A stretch of 64,000 bases of DNA from Sipunculus nudus (lineage: Eukaryota > Annelida > Sipuncula > Golfingiida > Sipunculidae), in contig CM049315.1 in NCBI GenBank assembly GCA_026874595.1, forward strand, positions 72,213,416 to 72,277,415, read 5' to 3'. Below the pieces are notes generated by a model. It had not been told where the DNA came from. It did no database searches and was given only the letters and a program-made list of their open reading frames with translations. The translations under genes were made by a program, and so were the position numbers. Shown here piece by piece: positions 33,795 through 46,890 of the stretch; within the stretch, counting starts at the first letter, position 1, and each line of letters opens with the position of its first letter.

Positions 33795-35854
33795 TGCTTG
33801 CCGGAATCAAAGATTTCGGCAAGCATATTGCTCAGTTGCGTATGTCTGTTTGTCTGTTTGTCTGTTTATTTGTCTGCACTCTCCTGGCCACAATTTTGCC
33901 ACAATCACCTTGAAACTTACAGCGATGATGAAAAACATAATTTCTAGGTGCCCTATTGTTTTTGGTTAAAATAGGTCAAAGGTCAAGGTCAAGGTCACGA
34001 CAGGTATGGTTAACGGTTTTTGCACTATAACTTCGCCATAAATAGTTTTATCCACTTCTGCAATAGCTCATTTTTTAGCTCATCGTCATCACCTGGCCTT
34101 TCTTTTGACATGTAGCTTACTTAAATTTGCTGTTACCATGGTTACGCAATTTTGGGGAGAAATCATGGAATTTCCTGATATTTTTCAAATTTGCAGCAAT
34201 CGTACTGATTCTGAGATATTTTATGTAACACAAGAATATCTCGAAATTGTTTTTTCAGATTTTGGAAATGGCCGCCAGGGGGCGTTGCAGATGAAAAAAC
34301 ATGAAAATTTGTTTTGGTGCTATACCTCCAGAACTATTAAACATTGGGCCATTTCCATCACAGCACCTTCAACTGGGGTCCATGGGCTTATTTTTGCGCA
34401 TAGGTGCCAAAGTGCGCTATTGCCAGATTTCTCTATTTTTGGGGTAAAACTTTTGAATTTTGAAAATATGCAGTTTTCAGCTTCTAACTCTGTCAGTTTT
34501 TATGCTGGAGAGTTCAATTTTTTTGCATCTTATAGCCCTTGGTGAGCTCTCGGTGATCCAATCAAAAATCTTGCAAAATCTCGCACCGTTTCTCGTCAAA
34601 CGAGAGTCTTCGAAATTTCATTAAATATGACCTACAGGTTGCATTTTTTTAACAATGGCTTTGAAATTGATATATTTTGTGTTATTTATAAATATCTCGA
34701 AATCAGATTTTCATTTTTTGGAAATAGCCACCAGGGGGCGTGGTACCTGAAACACTGTAACATATCATTTTTCTGCAATATCTAAAATAATTTTAAACAT
34801 GGCACAATTTTTATCGTTGTATCTTAAACTAGGAACATTGGCTTATTCCTCCGCACATGTAGCTTTGTGCTGCCGTTACCATGGTTACCAAATTTGTGGG
34901 TTAAACTTGACGATCTGAAAATATGCAGTTTTTGGTTTCTATCTCGGTTAATATTTATGTTTCAAGGGTCTAGTTTTTTGCATAAGGCTGCTTCCCCTTG
35001 GTCTTTAGTCATTCAATTGCAAGTCTCGTCAAATTTCGCTCGGTTTATCGTCAAACGAGAAAAAACGAGATTTCACGGAAATGCTTATAACTCGGCGACT
35101 TTTACAGCTACACAGGTCTAGTTTTCGGCATTTCATAACATATGACCAGCTTGACACGCCAGTAAAGAAATCAGGCCAAACCTCGCACCATATCTTGTCA
35201 AGCGAGAAAAAAACGAGATATCATTGAAATGTTTATAACTAGGCCGACTTTTACAGCTACTCAGGTCTAGTTTTTGGCATTTGGTAACATTTGGCCAACT
35301 TGACATAGTAAAACTGCGATACTTGGCGAAATCTCGCACTACATCTGGTCAAATGTGGAAAAACGAGATTTCACAGAAATGCATATAAGTCGGCGACTTT
35401 CACGGCTAGACAGGTCTAGTTTTTGGCATTCATTAACATTTGGACGGCTTGACATGACAAACCTGCAAGACTGGCCAAATCTCGCACCATATCTCGTCAA
35501 ACGATAAAAAAGGAGATTTCACAGAAATGCTAATAACTCGGCAACTTTTACAGCTAGACAAATGTAGTTTTCGCCATTTCATAACATTTAGAGAGTTTGA
35601 CATGACAAATCTACAAGACTGGCCAAATCCTGCACCATATCTCGTCAAACGAGAAAACACGAGAGTACACGGAAATGCTTATAACTCGGCGACTTTTACA
35701 GCTAGACGGATCTAGTTTTCGCCATTTCGTAACGTTTGGCCGTCTTGACATAATAAAACTGCTCGTCTTGCCAAATCTCGTACTATATCTCGTCAAGCGA
35801 GAAAAAAACATGATTTCACGTAAATGCTGATAACACGGTGACTTTTGCAGCTAG
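33795..35854 (+). mobile_element. Module with 5' hairpin and internal 148-bp array
   Basis: Counterpart of 26029-28081, with hairpin 33795-33823, X-boxes near 34134 and 34876, CTCF-like cores near 34271 and 34730, and the 148-bp array. It ends CTAG at 35851-35854. Confidence 0.6.
35024..35852 (+). repeat. 148-bp tandem array, copy 4
   Basis: Six units, offset 7,773 bp from the array at 27251 and almost identical to it. Confidence 0.9.
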
Positions 35855-35860
35855 TTTGTT

Positions 35861-35907
35861 GCTTGCCGAATTCAAAGATTTCGGCAAGCATGTTGGTCAG
35901 TTGCGTA

Positions 35908-35946
<39 letters not shown>

Positions 35947-37863
35947 TGGTTTGTTTGTCTGCACTGTCCTGGCCACAATTTTGCCACAATCACCTTGAAA
36001 CTTTCAGAGATGATGGAGAATTTCTAGGTGCCCTATTGTTTTTGGTTAAAATAGGTTAAAGGTCAAGGTCAAGGCCATCGAAAATCCTCGAAACCTTATT
36101 TTCCTCATAACTTGGTCAAAAATTGTCGTATCAACCTCATTCTTACCCCATTTTGTTCGTCTTTCCATTGCCCATATCCTGGTATGATCAACCTTTGTTG
36201 GCCTTGTGTCACCTTGTCAGTATGTCTGTCTGTTTCAGGGTTGTTGTCAATTTTGTCAACGGCCTTGTTGTTCTTTCTGACATTTAGCACTCTCCTGCCC
36301 ACAATTTTGCCACAATCACCTTGAAACTTTCAGATATGATGGGCAACCAAAATTCTAGGTGCCCTATTGTTTTTGGCCCAAATAGGTCAAAGGTCAAGGT
36401 CGAGGTCATCAAAAGTATACAAAACAGGTTTTTCTTCATATCTTTGTAACTGTTAGTCGTATCTACTTGAACTATAGCTCATTTTAATCGTCATCCAATG
36501 GCCTTTCTTCTGGTGGGTACTTGACTCAAATTTGCCGTTTCCATGGTAACACATTTTCGGGGGAAAATTATCATATTTGAAAATCAATGGACTAATTTGT
36601 CAGTTTTAATGCTAGAGAGGTCTAGTTTTTTCCATTAGGTTGCAGTCGTTTAATACTACATGATTTTATTAAAAGTCTGGCAATATCTCGTAAGATAGCT
36701 CATCAAACGAGATATTTCGAGATTTCATTAATCTTGCCCTGGAGGCCACAGTTTTGCAGGGTTTTTTTTAAAACTGATATATTTCAAGTCTTATCCTCGT
36801 ATTTCAAATTTGTTTTTTTTTCATTTTTTTGGATAGGGCCGCTAGGGGGCGCTGAACTCGAACCTCTCCCAACATATCATGCTTTGGCAATATCTCCAAA
36901 ACTATAAACCTCAGTTATATAAACTGTGGCTTTTTTCTTCCTTTGAGTCTTCTGCATACCTTGGAGTAGCCATCTGGACTCAATCTCGAGTCACTTTGTC
37001 AGTGTGTCTGTCTGTTTGTCAGTTGTTCTCAAATTCGCCTGCTTGCTGGTTCTTGCGTCTCACATATAGCATTCTATAGGCCACAGTTTTGATGATATCC
37101 TTTTGAAACTATTACACCTTATGTCTTACACTAATATCTCGAAATAAATTTTTCATTTTCCGGATATGGCCACTAGTGGGCGCTGCACACAACCCTCACA
37201 CGCATACCATTGTATTGACCATATCTCTACACCCAAAGCCTCAGTTACATAAACTATAGCTTATTTTCTTCCTTTGAGTCTTCTCCATAACCTGATTAAG
37301 GCATGTGGTTTCAATCTTCTGTCACTTTCTCAGTGTGTCCATCTGTTTGTCCGTTATCCTCAAAGTCGCCTGCTTGCTGGTTCTTACGCCTTACATATAG
37401 CATTCTACAGGCCACAGCTTTGACGGAATCCTTTTGAAACTGGGACATCTCATGTCATACTCTAATAATACGAAACGCGTTTGTCGTTTTTGGAATATGT
37501 CCGCTAGAGGGCGCTACAGTCGAACCTCCCAAGTATATCATTAATTCGCCATACCTCCAAAACTATTAATCTAAATTACATAAATTATAACTCATTTTCT
37601 TCCTTTGAATCTTCTCCATAACTAGGTTAAGTCATCTGGTGTCAATCTTGTCTCACAAAGTCAGTATGTCTGTCTGTTCGTCTTTTGTTGTCGGCTTTGT
37701 CTGCTTGCCTGTTCTTTTGTCTCATATGTCATTCTACTGGCCACATATTCTCAGCAATGGCCCTGAGAGTCATTCCATTGATAGAAAACCGACAAAATGT
37801 TCTGTCTGTCCGTCTGTGTTTCACTTCCGATTTCCGGCAAGCGTTCGACCTATGGTCGTCTAG
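35861..37863 (+). mobile_element. Rolling-circle-like module with both ends intact (2,003 bp)
   Basis: Counterpart of 28088-30086. Hairpin 35861-35889; terminus 37831-37863 (CGACC-TAT-GGTCG, CTAG, then T). It is 4 bp longer, by one extra TCTG in the microsatellite. Confidence 0.57.
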
Positions 37864-39255
37864 TTTGTCTGTCTGTCTGTCTGTCTGTGTACTCTCTACA
37901 GGCCACAATTTTCCAGCAATTACTTTCAAACTTATACAGCTGGTAGACAAGCAAAAGTCCTGGAGGCCTATTTTTTTTTGGGCATTATAGGTCAAATGTC
38001 AAGGTCAAGGTCATCAAAAGTATACAAAACGGTTTTTTGTTCATATCTGTGTTAATATTGGTCGTATCTACTTCAACAGTAGCTCATTTTAATCGTCATT
38101 CCAAGGCCTGTTTTCTGGTATGTAGCTGACTCAATTTGCGGTAACCATGGTAACGCATTTTTGGGGAAAAGTGCTGATATTTTTCTAAATTTGTCAGTTT
38201 TAAAGCTACAGAGGTCTAGTTTTTTGCTTCAGGTAGCATTCACCTAGTACTACAAGATTCTATTAAGAGTCTCGCAATATCTCGTATAATATCTCGTCAA
38301 ACGAGATATTTCGAGATTTCAGTAATCTTGCCCTGGAGGCCACAGTTTTGCAGGAATCTTTTTGAAACTGGCATATCTTAAGTCCTACACTATTATCTCG
38401 AAATCAATTTTTCATTTTTTTAATTCGGCCGCTAGGGGGCGCTGGGTGCAAACCTCTCCAACATATCATGTTTTGGCAATATCTCCAAAATTATAAGCCT
38501 CAATTACAAAAACTATAGTGTTTTTTTTTCCTCAAAGTCTTCTTCATGAACTCGTTTAGTCATCTGGTCTCAATCTTGTGTCACTTTGTCTGTGTGTCCG
38601 TCTGTTTCTCAGTTGTCCTCAAATCCGCTTGCTTGCCGGTTCTTGCGTCTCACATATAGCATTCTACAGGACACAGTTTTGAAAGAATCTTTTTAAAACT
38701 ATTACATCTTATGTCTTACACTAATATCTCGAAACCAATTTTTCATTTTCCAGAATTGGCCGCTAGGGGGCGGTGCACTCAAACTTGCACAACATATAAT
38801 TTTTTGGCCATATCTCCAAAACTATAAACCTCATTTACATAAACTATAGCTTATTTTCTTCCTCTGGGTCTTTCAAAAAACCTGGTGTATTCATTTGGTC
38901 TCAATCTTGTCTCACTTTGTCAGTGTGTCCGTCTGTTTCTCAGTTGTCCTCAAATCCGCTTGCTTGCCGGTTCTTGCGTCTCACATATACCATTCTACAG
39001 GGGACAGTTTTGAAAGAATCCTTTTAAAACTATTACATCTTATGTCTTACACTAATATCTCGAAACCCATTTTTTCATTTTCCAGAATTGGCCGCTAGGG
39101 GGCGTTGCACATGACCCTCACTCACATATCATTATATTGGCCATATCTCTGAAACCCAAAGACTCAATTACATAAACTATAGCTTATGTTCTTCCTTTGA
39201 GTCTTCCCCATAACCTGGTTAAGTCATCTGGTCTCGGTCTTGTGTCACTTTGTCA
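37864..39255 (+). mobile_element. 5'-truncated module body with three CTCF-like cores
   Basis: Counterpart of 30087-31478, with an X-box near 38140 and CTCF-like cores near 38429, 38760 and 39092. Confidence 0.75.
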
Positions 39256-39676
39256 GTATGTCCATATAAACTTTATAAACGGAGGGAAACATGAATGCAC
39301 AGAGTCATGCAGGAATGCACGATGACACGCGTTTTAGTAAGACAAAGACACGTGTAGGTATGAGCGACAATCAGCGCAGTTTGCTCGTTTTGTGTAGGGT
39401 CCATCGGGCCAAATGCCAATTCAGGCCCGCAGCCTACGGGAGGAATTAATTGGCGTAGCGGGGACCACGGCCACTTCCTGGTAAAAACTTGTGAATAAAT
39501 ATACCGGACGGGCTGACCATTTTCTCAGGGCCATAGGAATGTCACCATTCCAGCGTGCCCTCAGACCTGGTCAGACCTGGTCAGACCTAAAACGCGTGCC
39601 TGCACATCTGTGCGCATGCAGGTGATTGCTGTCCAAAGTTTCAGTCGCTGTGTCCTTCAGGAAAGGACCCGAACCG
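39256..39676 (+). repeat. S421 module-end segment, copy 8
   Basis: Last copy in the window, long-poly-T subfamily (19 T, 39677-39695). Confidence 0.9.
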
Positions 39677-41020
39677 TTTTTTTTTTTTTTTTTTTAATTG
39701 CTCGCCGGAAATCTTCGATTTCTGCAGGCAGGTTGGCCAGTCGCAAATGTCTGTTTGTTGCTTGCCGGAAATCTTCGATTTCTGCAAGCAGGTTGGTCAG
39801 TCGCGGATGTCTGTTTGTTGCTTGCCGGAAATCTTCGATTTCTGCAAGCAGGTTGGTCAGTCGCGGATGTCTGTTTGTCTGTTTGTTTGTTGCTTGCCGG
39901 AAATCTTCGATTTCTGCAAGCAGGTTGGTCAGTCGCGGATGTCTGTTTGTCTGTTTGTCTGTCTGTCTGTCTGTGTACTCTCTACAGGCCACAATTTTGC
40001 AGCAATTGCTTTTAAACTTACACAGATGGTAGACAAGGAAAAGTCCTGGAGGCCTATTGTTTTTGGGCAATATAGGTCAAAGGTCAAGGTCAAGGTCATC
40101 AAAAGTTCCTAAAGTGCTCTTTTCTTCATATCTCCATTACTATTTGTCATAGCCACTTCAAACATGGCTCATTTTATTCGGCATTCCAAGGCCTTTCTTC
40201 TGATATATATGTTGCTGAAATCTGCTGTTTCTATGGTTACACATTTTTGGGGAAAACTCATGATTTTCGAAAATAAAAGGCCTAATTTTTCTAACTTTGT
40301 CATTTTTAAAGCTAGAGAGTTCTAGTTGTTTGCATCAGATAGTACTAAATAAGCTTTTTATCATACAAGTGAAAGTCTCGTAAAATCTCGCACCATTTCT
40401 CGTCAAACGAGAATTTTCGAGATTTCATTAAATATGGCTTACAGGTCGCATTTTTTAAACTATGACTTTGAAAATGACATATGTTGTGTTATTTAGAAAT
40501 ATCTCGAAACCAATTTTTCATTTTTTGGAAATAGCCACCAGGGGGCGTGGTACATGAAACACTGTAACATATCATTTTTCTGCAATATCTCAAAAAATAT
40601 TAAACGTGACACCATTTTTTTTTTGTCGTATCTGAAACTAGGAACATTGGCTTATCCCTTCGCACATGTAGCTTTGTGCTGCCGTTACCATGGTTACCGA
40701 ATTTTGGGGTAAAACTTGACAATCTGAAAATGCGGAGTTTTCCAGCTTCTATCTCTGTTGATATTTGCGATAGAAAGGTCTGGTTTTCGGCGTTAGACAG
40801 CATCCCTCTAGTTCTAAGCCGTTCAATCGCAAGTCTCGTCATATCCCGCACCGTTTCTCGTGAAACGAGAACACGTGACCATTCAAAGAAATGCCTATAA
40901 TTCTGTCATTTTTGACGCTACAGACACATGGTTTGCAGCGCTGCATAGCGGCTGAAACTCGCGGTCACATTCAGGGGTTACATTGTTAGTCTCGTCAAAT
41001 CTCGCGCCGTTTTACGCCAA
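39677..41020 (+). mobile_element. Transition module: minisatellite, motif body, diverged 148-bp units
   Basis: Poly-T and four hairpin units (39696-39945) are followed by a body that drifts from the repeat-B sequence after about 40027. It has half-sites (about 40075-40098), a decayed X-box (about 40229), a CCACCAGGGGGCGT core (40535-40548), an X-box (about 40682) and two to three diverged 148-bp-like units with TCTCGTGAAACGAGA hairpins (about 40810-41020). It ends in the GC-rich segment. Confidence 0.7.
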
Positions 41021-41155
41021 ACCACGAAGACACGTGCCGTCGCCGCAAGTGGCGGCAGGGTCCTTACGGTGGGCGGCCGGCGTGTGCAGCGGTCCGTGAC
41101 GGCCTCTCCGGGCCCCATCTATTATCGTACATGTTGGAGGCACAGTCACAACTTT
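41021..41155 (+). repeat. GC-rich module-end segment, copy 1
   Basis: About 135 bp, markedly GC-richer than its surroundings, from ACCACGAAGACACGTGC to the TTTATTGCTTGCC junction. Other copies lie at 46030, 52871 and 55215, with a decayed one near 59495. Every intact copy lies just before a 5' hairpin, so it behaves as an alternative 3' end. Confidence 0.85.
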
Positions 41156-41344
41156 ATTGCTTGCCGGAAATCTTCGATTTCTGCAAGCAGGTTGGTCAGT
41201 CGCGGATGTCTGTTTGTTGCTTGCCGGAAATCATTGATTTCTGCAAGCAGGTTGGTCAGTCGCGGATGTCTGTTTGTCTGTTTGTTGCTTGCCGGAAATC
41301 TTCGATTTCTGCAAGCAGGTTGGTCAGTCGCGGATGTCTGTTTG
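41156..41344 (+). repeat. 60-bp minisatellite, three units
   Basis: Three hairpin units, one with TCATTGATTTC in place of TCTTCGATTTC, leading without a break into the first 1,274-bp monomer, whose own hairpin is a relative of these units. Confidence 0.88.
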
Positions 41345-44300
41345 TTGCTTGCCGGAATCAGAGATTTCGACAAGTATGTTGATCAGTTCCGTTTGTTTGT
41401 TTGTCTGTATGTCCCCGCTCTACAGGCCACAATTTTGCACCAATCGTCCTGAAACTTATAGATAGAGTGTATAATCGGTTCTTCTCGGAGCCTATTGTTT
41501 TTGGTCATGATCGGTCAAGGGTCAAGGTCAAGGTCACCAAAAAGCTCAAAAACGGTTTTTTCTTCATACCTTCGTCAAAAATAGCCGTAGGCACCTAATC
41601 TGTAGCCCGTTTTATTTGCCACTGCATGGCCACTTCCAGCACTGCAAAATTGCCTCATTTCCCTGTTACCATGGTTACGCAATTTTGGGGAGAAATCATG
41701 GAATTTCGTGATATTTTTCAAATTTGCAGCAATTTTACTGATTCTGAGATATTTTATGTAACATAAGAATATCTCGAAACGGGTTTTTCAGATTTTGGAA
41801 ATGGCCGCCAGGGGGCGTTGCAGATGAAAAAACATGAAAATTTGTTTTGGTGCTATACCTCCAGAACTATTAAACATTGGGCCATTTCCATCACAGCACC
41901 TTAAACTAGGGTCCATGGGCTTATTTTTGCGCATAGGTGCCAAAGTGCGCTATTGCCAGATTTCTCTATTTTTGGGGTAAAACCTTTGAATTTTGAAAAT
42001 ATGCAGTTTTCAGCTTCTAACTCTGTCAGTTTTTATGCTAGAGAGGTCAAAATTTTTGCAACTTGTAGCCCTTGGTGAGTTCTCGGTGATCCAACCAAAA
42101 ATCTTGCAAAATCTCGCACCGTTTCTCGTCGAATGAGATTTCCCGATTTCACGGTGACATGCCCTACAGGCCACAGATATGCAGGCATCCTTTTGAAACT
42201 GATACATGTTACTTCATACATTATTATCTCGAAAGCAATTTTTCAGTTTTTGGAAAATTACCGCTAGGGGGCGCTGCACTGCAACCCCGTACCTACTATC
42301 ATTGTTTAACCATATCTCCAAAACTACACATTTTAGGTACACAAACTGTACAGCATATGAGTTGGCGTTTCATGGCCTTTCTGCCCATGGCCTCTTTTGT
42401 TTAATCAAACACGGTCACCACAAATTTTAGCAACTTTTTAAAAATTAAAACCCGCATGCACCAATACATATGCCATCACGCATGCATGCACGCGTTTTAG
42501 TATGAAAGACAGACACGCTTTCTCGTGACTGCAAAAATTATAGCGTTCGCCGTATAAAATAAGTGACCACAGGCACTCTTTGCGGGCCGGTTTGCCATTT
42601 CTGTCGCGTTATAGTTTATTGCTTGCCGGAATCAGAGATTTCGACAAGTATGTTGATCAGTTCCGTTTGTTTGTTTGTCTGTATGTCCCCGCTCTACAGG
42701 CCACAATTTTGCACCAATCGTCCTGAAACTTATAGATAGAGTGTATAATCGGTTCTTCTCGGAGCCTATTGTTTTTGGTCATGATCGGTCAAGGGTCAAG
42801 GTCAAGGTCACCAAAAAGCTCAAAAACGGTTTTTTCTTCATACCTTCGTCAAAAATAGCCGTAGGCACCTAATCTGTAGCCCGTTTTATTTGCCACTGCA
42901 TGGCCACTTCCAGCACTGCAAAATTGCCTCATTTCCCTGTTACCATGGTTACGCAATTTTGGGGAGAAATCATGGAATTTCGTGATATTTTTCAAATTTG
43001 CAGCAATTTTACTGATTCTGAGATATTTTATGTAACATAAGAATATCTCGAAACGGGTTTTTCAGATTTTGGAAATGGCCGCCAGGGGGCGTTGCAGATG
43101 AAAAAACATGAAAATTTGTTTTGGTGCTATACCTCCAGAACTATTAAACATTGGGCCATTTCCATCACAGCACCTTAAACTAGGGTCCATGGGCTTATTT
43201 TTGCGCATAGGTGCCAAAGTGCGCTATTGCCAGATTTCTCTATTTTTGGGGTAAAACCTTTGAATTTTGAAAATATGCAGTTTTCAGCTTCTAACTCTGT
43301 CAGTTTTTATGCTAGAGAGGTCAAAATTTTTGCAACTTGTAGCCCTTGGTGAGTTCTCGGTGATCCAACCAAAAATCTTGCAAAATCTCGCACCGTTTCT
43401 CGTCGAATGAGATTTCCCGATTTCACGGTGACATGCCCTACAGGCCACAGATATGCAGGCATCCTTTTGAAACTGATACATGTTACTTCATACATTATTA
43501 TCTCGAAAGCAATTTTTCAGTTTTTGGAAAATTACCGCTAGGGGGCGCTGCACTGCAACCCCGTACCTACTATCATTGTTTAACCATATCTCCAAAACTA
43601 CACATTTTAGGTACACAAACTGTACAGCATATGAGTTGGCGTTTCATGGCCTTTCTGCCCATGGCCTCTTTTGTTTAATCAAACACGGTCACCACAAATT
43701 TTAGCAACTTTTTAAAAATTAAAACCCGCATGCACCAATACATATGCCATCACGCATGCATGCACGCGTTTTAGTATGAAAGACAGACACGCTTTCTCGT
43801 GACTGCAAAAATTATAGCGTTCGCCGTATAAAATAAGTGACCACAGGCACTCTTTGCGGGCCGGTTTGCCATTTCTGTCGCGTTATAGTTTATTGCTTGC
43901 CGGAATCAGAGATTTCGACAAGTATGTTGATCAGTTCCGTTTGTTTGTTTGTCTGTATGTCCCCGCTCTACAGGCCACAATTTTGCACCAATCGTCCTGA
44001 AACTTATAGATAGAGTGTATAATCGGTTCTTCTCGGAGCCTATTGTTTTTGGTCATGATCGGTCAAGGGTCAAGGTCAAGGTCACCAAAAAGCTCAAAAA
44101 CGGTTTTTTCTTCATACCTTCGTCAAAAATAGCCGTAGGCACCTAATCTGTAGCCCGTTTTATTTGCCACTGCATGGCCACTTCCAGCACTGCAAAATTG
44201 CCTCATTTCCCTGTTACCATGGTTACGCAATTTTGGGGAGAAATCATGGAATTTCGTGATATTTTTCAAATTTGCAGCAATTTTACTGATTCTGAGATAT

Positions 44301-46029
44301 TTTATGTAACATAAGAATATCTCGAAACGGGTTTTTCAGATTTTGGAAATGGCCGCCAGGGGGCGTTGCAGATGAAAAAACATGAAAATTTGTTTTGGTG
44401 CTATACCTCCAGAACTATTAAACATTGGGCCATTTCCATCACAGCACCTTAAACTAGGGTCCATGGGCTTATTTTTGCGCATAGGTGCCAAAGTGCGCTA
44501 TTGCCAGATTTCTCTATTTTTGGGGTAAAACCTTTGAATTTTGAAAATATGCAGTTTTCAGCTTCTAACTCTGTCAGTTTTTATGCTAGAGAGGTCAAAA
44601 TTTTTGCAACTTGTAGCCCTTGGTGAGTTCTCGGTGATCCAACCAAAAATCTTGCAAAATCTCGCACCGTTTCTCGTCGAATGAGATTTCCCGATTTCAC
44701 GGTGACATGCCCTACAGGCCACAGATATGCAGGCATCCTTTTGAAACTGATACATGTTACTTCATACATTATTATCTCGAAAGCAATTTTTCAGTTTTTG
44801 GAAAATTACCGCTAGGGGGCGCTGCACTGCAACCCCGTACCTACTATCATTGTTTAACCATATCTCCAAAACTACACATTTTAGGTACACAAACTGTACA
44901 GCATATGAGTTGGCGTTTCATGGCCTTTCTGCCCATGGCCTCTTTTGTTTAATCAAACACGGTCACCACAAATTTTAGCAACTTTTTAAAAATTAAAACC
45001 CGCATGCACCAATACATATGCCATCACGCATGCATGCACGCGTTTTAGTATGAAAGACAGACACGCTTTCTCGTGACTGCAAAAATTATAGCGTTCGCCG
45101 TATAAAATAAGTGACCACAGGCACTCTTTGCGGGCCGGTTTGCCATTTCTGTCGCGTTATAGTTTATTGCTTGCCGGAATCAGAGATTTCGACAAGTATG
45201 TTGATCAGTTCCGTTTGTTTGTTTGTCTGTATGTCCCCGCTCTACAGGCCACAATTTTGCACCAATCGTCCTGAAACTTATAGATAGAGTGTATAATCGG
45301 TTCTTCTCGGAGCCTATTGTTTTTGGTCATGATCGGTCAAGGGTCAAGGTCAAGGTCACCAAAAAGCTCAAAAACGGTTTTTTCTTCATACCTTCGTCAA
45401 AAATAGCCGTAGGCACCTAATCTGTAGCCCGTTTTATTTGCCACTGCATGGCCACTTCCAGCACTGCAAAATTGCCTCATTTCCCTGTTACCATGGTTAC
45501 GCAATTTTGGGGAGAAATCATGGAATTTCGTGATATTTTTCAAATTTGCAGCAATTTTACTGATTCTGAGATATTTTATGTAACATAAGAATATCTCGAA
45601 ACGGGTTTTTCAGATTTTGGAAATGGCCGCCAGGGGGCGTTGCAGATGAAAAAACATGAAAATTTGTTTTGGTGCTATACCTCCAGAACTATTAAACATT
45701 GGGCCATTTCCATCACAGCACCTTAAACTAGGGTCCATGGGCTTATTTTTGCGCATAGGTGCCAAAGTGCGCTATTGCCAGATTTCTCTATTTTTGGGGT
45801 AAAACCTTTGAATTTTGAAAATATGCAGTTTTCAGCTTCTAACTCTGTCAGTTTTTATGCTAGAGAGGTCAAAATTTTTGCAACTTGTAGCCCTTGGTGA
45901 GTTCTCGGTGATCCAACCAAAAATCTTGCAAAATCTCGCACCGTTTCTCGTCGAATGAGATTTCCCGATTTCACGGTGACATGCCCTACAGGCCACAGAT
46001 ATGCAGGCATCCTTTTGAAACTGATACAT
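41345..46029 (+). repeat. 1,274-bp tandem array, 3 full and 1 partial monomer
   Basis: Monomers start at 41345, 42619, 43893 and 45167 (steps of exactly 1,274 bp). The last stops after 863 bp at GATACAT. Copies show no difference in the stretches compared. Each monomer has a 5' hairpin (GCTTGCCGGAATCAGAGATTTCGACAAG), (GTTT)n, a GGTCAAGG half-site cluster, an X-box GTTACCATGGTTAC, CTCF-like cores CCGCCAGGGGGCGT and CCGCTAGGGGGCGC, and a tail rich in ATGCATGCACGCG ending GTCGCGTTATAGTT. Such uniformity implies very recent amplification, homogenisation or an assembly artefact. Confidence 0.95.
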
Positions 46030-46190
46030 ACCACGAAGACACGTGCAATTGCCGCAAGTGGCGACAGGGTCCTTACGGTGGGCAGCCGGCGTGTGCAGCG
46101 GTCCGTGACGGCCTCTCCGGGCCCTATCTATGATCATACATGTTGGAGGCGGAGGCACAGTCCAGACTTTATTACTTGTATTACTTGCCG
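46030..46190 (+). repeat. GC-rich module-end segment, copy 2
   Basis: Joined abruptly to the truncated monomer at GATACAT. The same join occurs at 55214, so it predates the duplication. It ends TTTATTACTTGTA before ACTTGCCGG. Confidence 0.85.
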
Positions 46191-46628
46191 GAAATCTTCG
46201 ATTTTCGCAAGCATGTTGGTCACCCGTGTATGTTTGTTCCTTCATCTTATGTATTATACTAATATCTCAAAACTTATTTTTCATTTTCCCGATATGGCTG
46301 CTAGGCGGCGCAGCACTTGACCCTTCCAAAAAATTCAGTTTTTGAACATATTTCCGTAAGAGTAAACCTATATTACACGTACTATAGCTTATTTTCTTTC
46401 TCTTGGTCTTCTTCAAAACATGGTCAAGTCATCTGGTCTCCATCTTGTGTCACTTTGTCAGTATGTCTGTCTGTTTGTCATTTATCCTCAAATTCGCCTG
46501 CTTGCTAGTTTTTGCACTTTAGATATAGCAATCAACAAGTCAGATATGTGGACGATTCCTTTTGAAACTATTACATCTTATGTCATACAGTAATATCACG
46601 AAACGCATTTGTCGCCTTCAGGATATGT

Positions 46629-46642
46629 CCACTAGAGGGCGC
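46629..46642 (+). promoter_or_regulatory. CTCF-like core motif (CCACTAGAGGGCGC form)
   Basis: Meets CCASYAGRKGGCRS at every position with A at the R position. The paralogue at 55813-55826 keeps it although neighbouring bases differ. Confidence 0.45.
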
Positions 46643-46890
46643 TGCAGTCGAACACCCCCAGTATATCATTATTTGGCCATATCTCCAAAATTATAAGCCT
46701 CAATTACATAAAGTATAGCTTATTTTCTTCCTCTGAGTCTTCTCCATAACCTGGTTAAGTCATCTTGGATCCATCTTGTGACCCTTTGAAAGTTTGTCTG
46801 TTTGTTTGTCGGTTGTCCTCAAATTCGCCGGCTTGTTGGTTCTTGAGTCTCACTGATAGCATTCTACAGGCCACCGTTTTGAAAGGATCA

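Larger units (their letters stand above)
32073..39972 (+). repeat. Higher-order repeat B, copy 2 (about 7.9 kb)
   Basis: Tandem partner of 24305-32072. The extra length lies mostly in the minisatellite at 39696-39945, which has more hairpin units than its counterpart at 31924. Confidence 0.93.
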
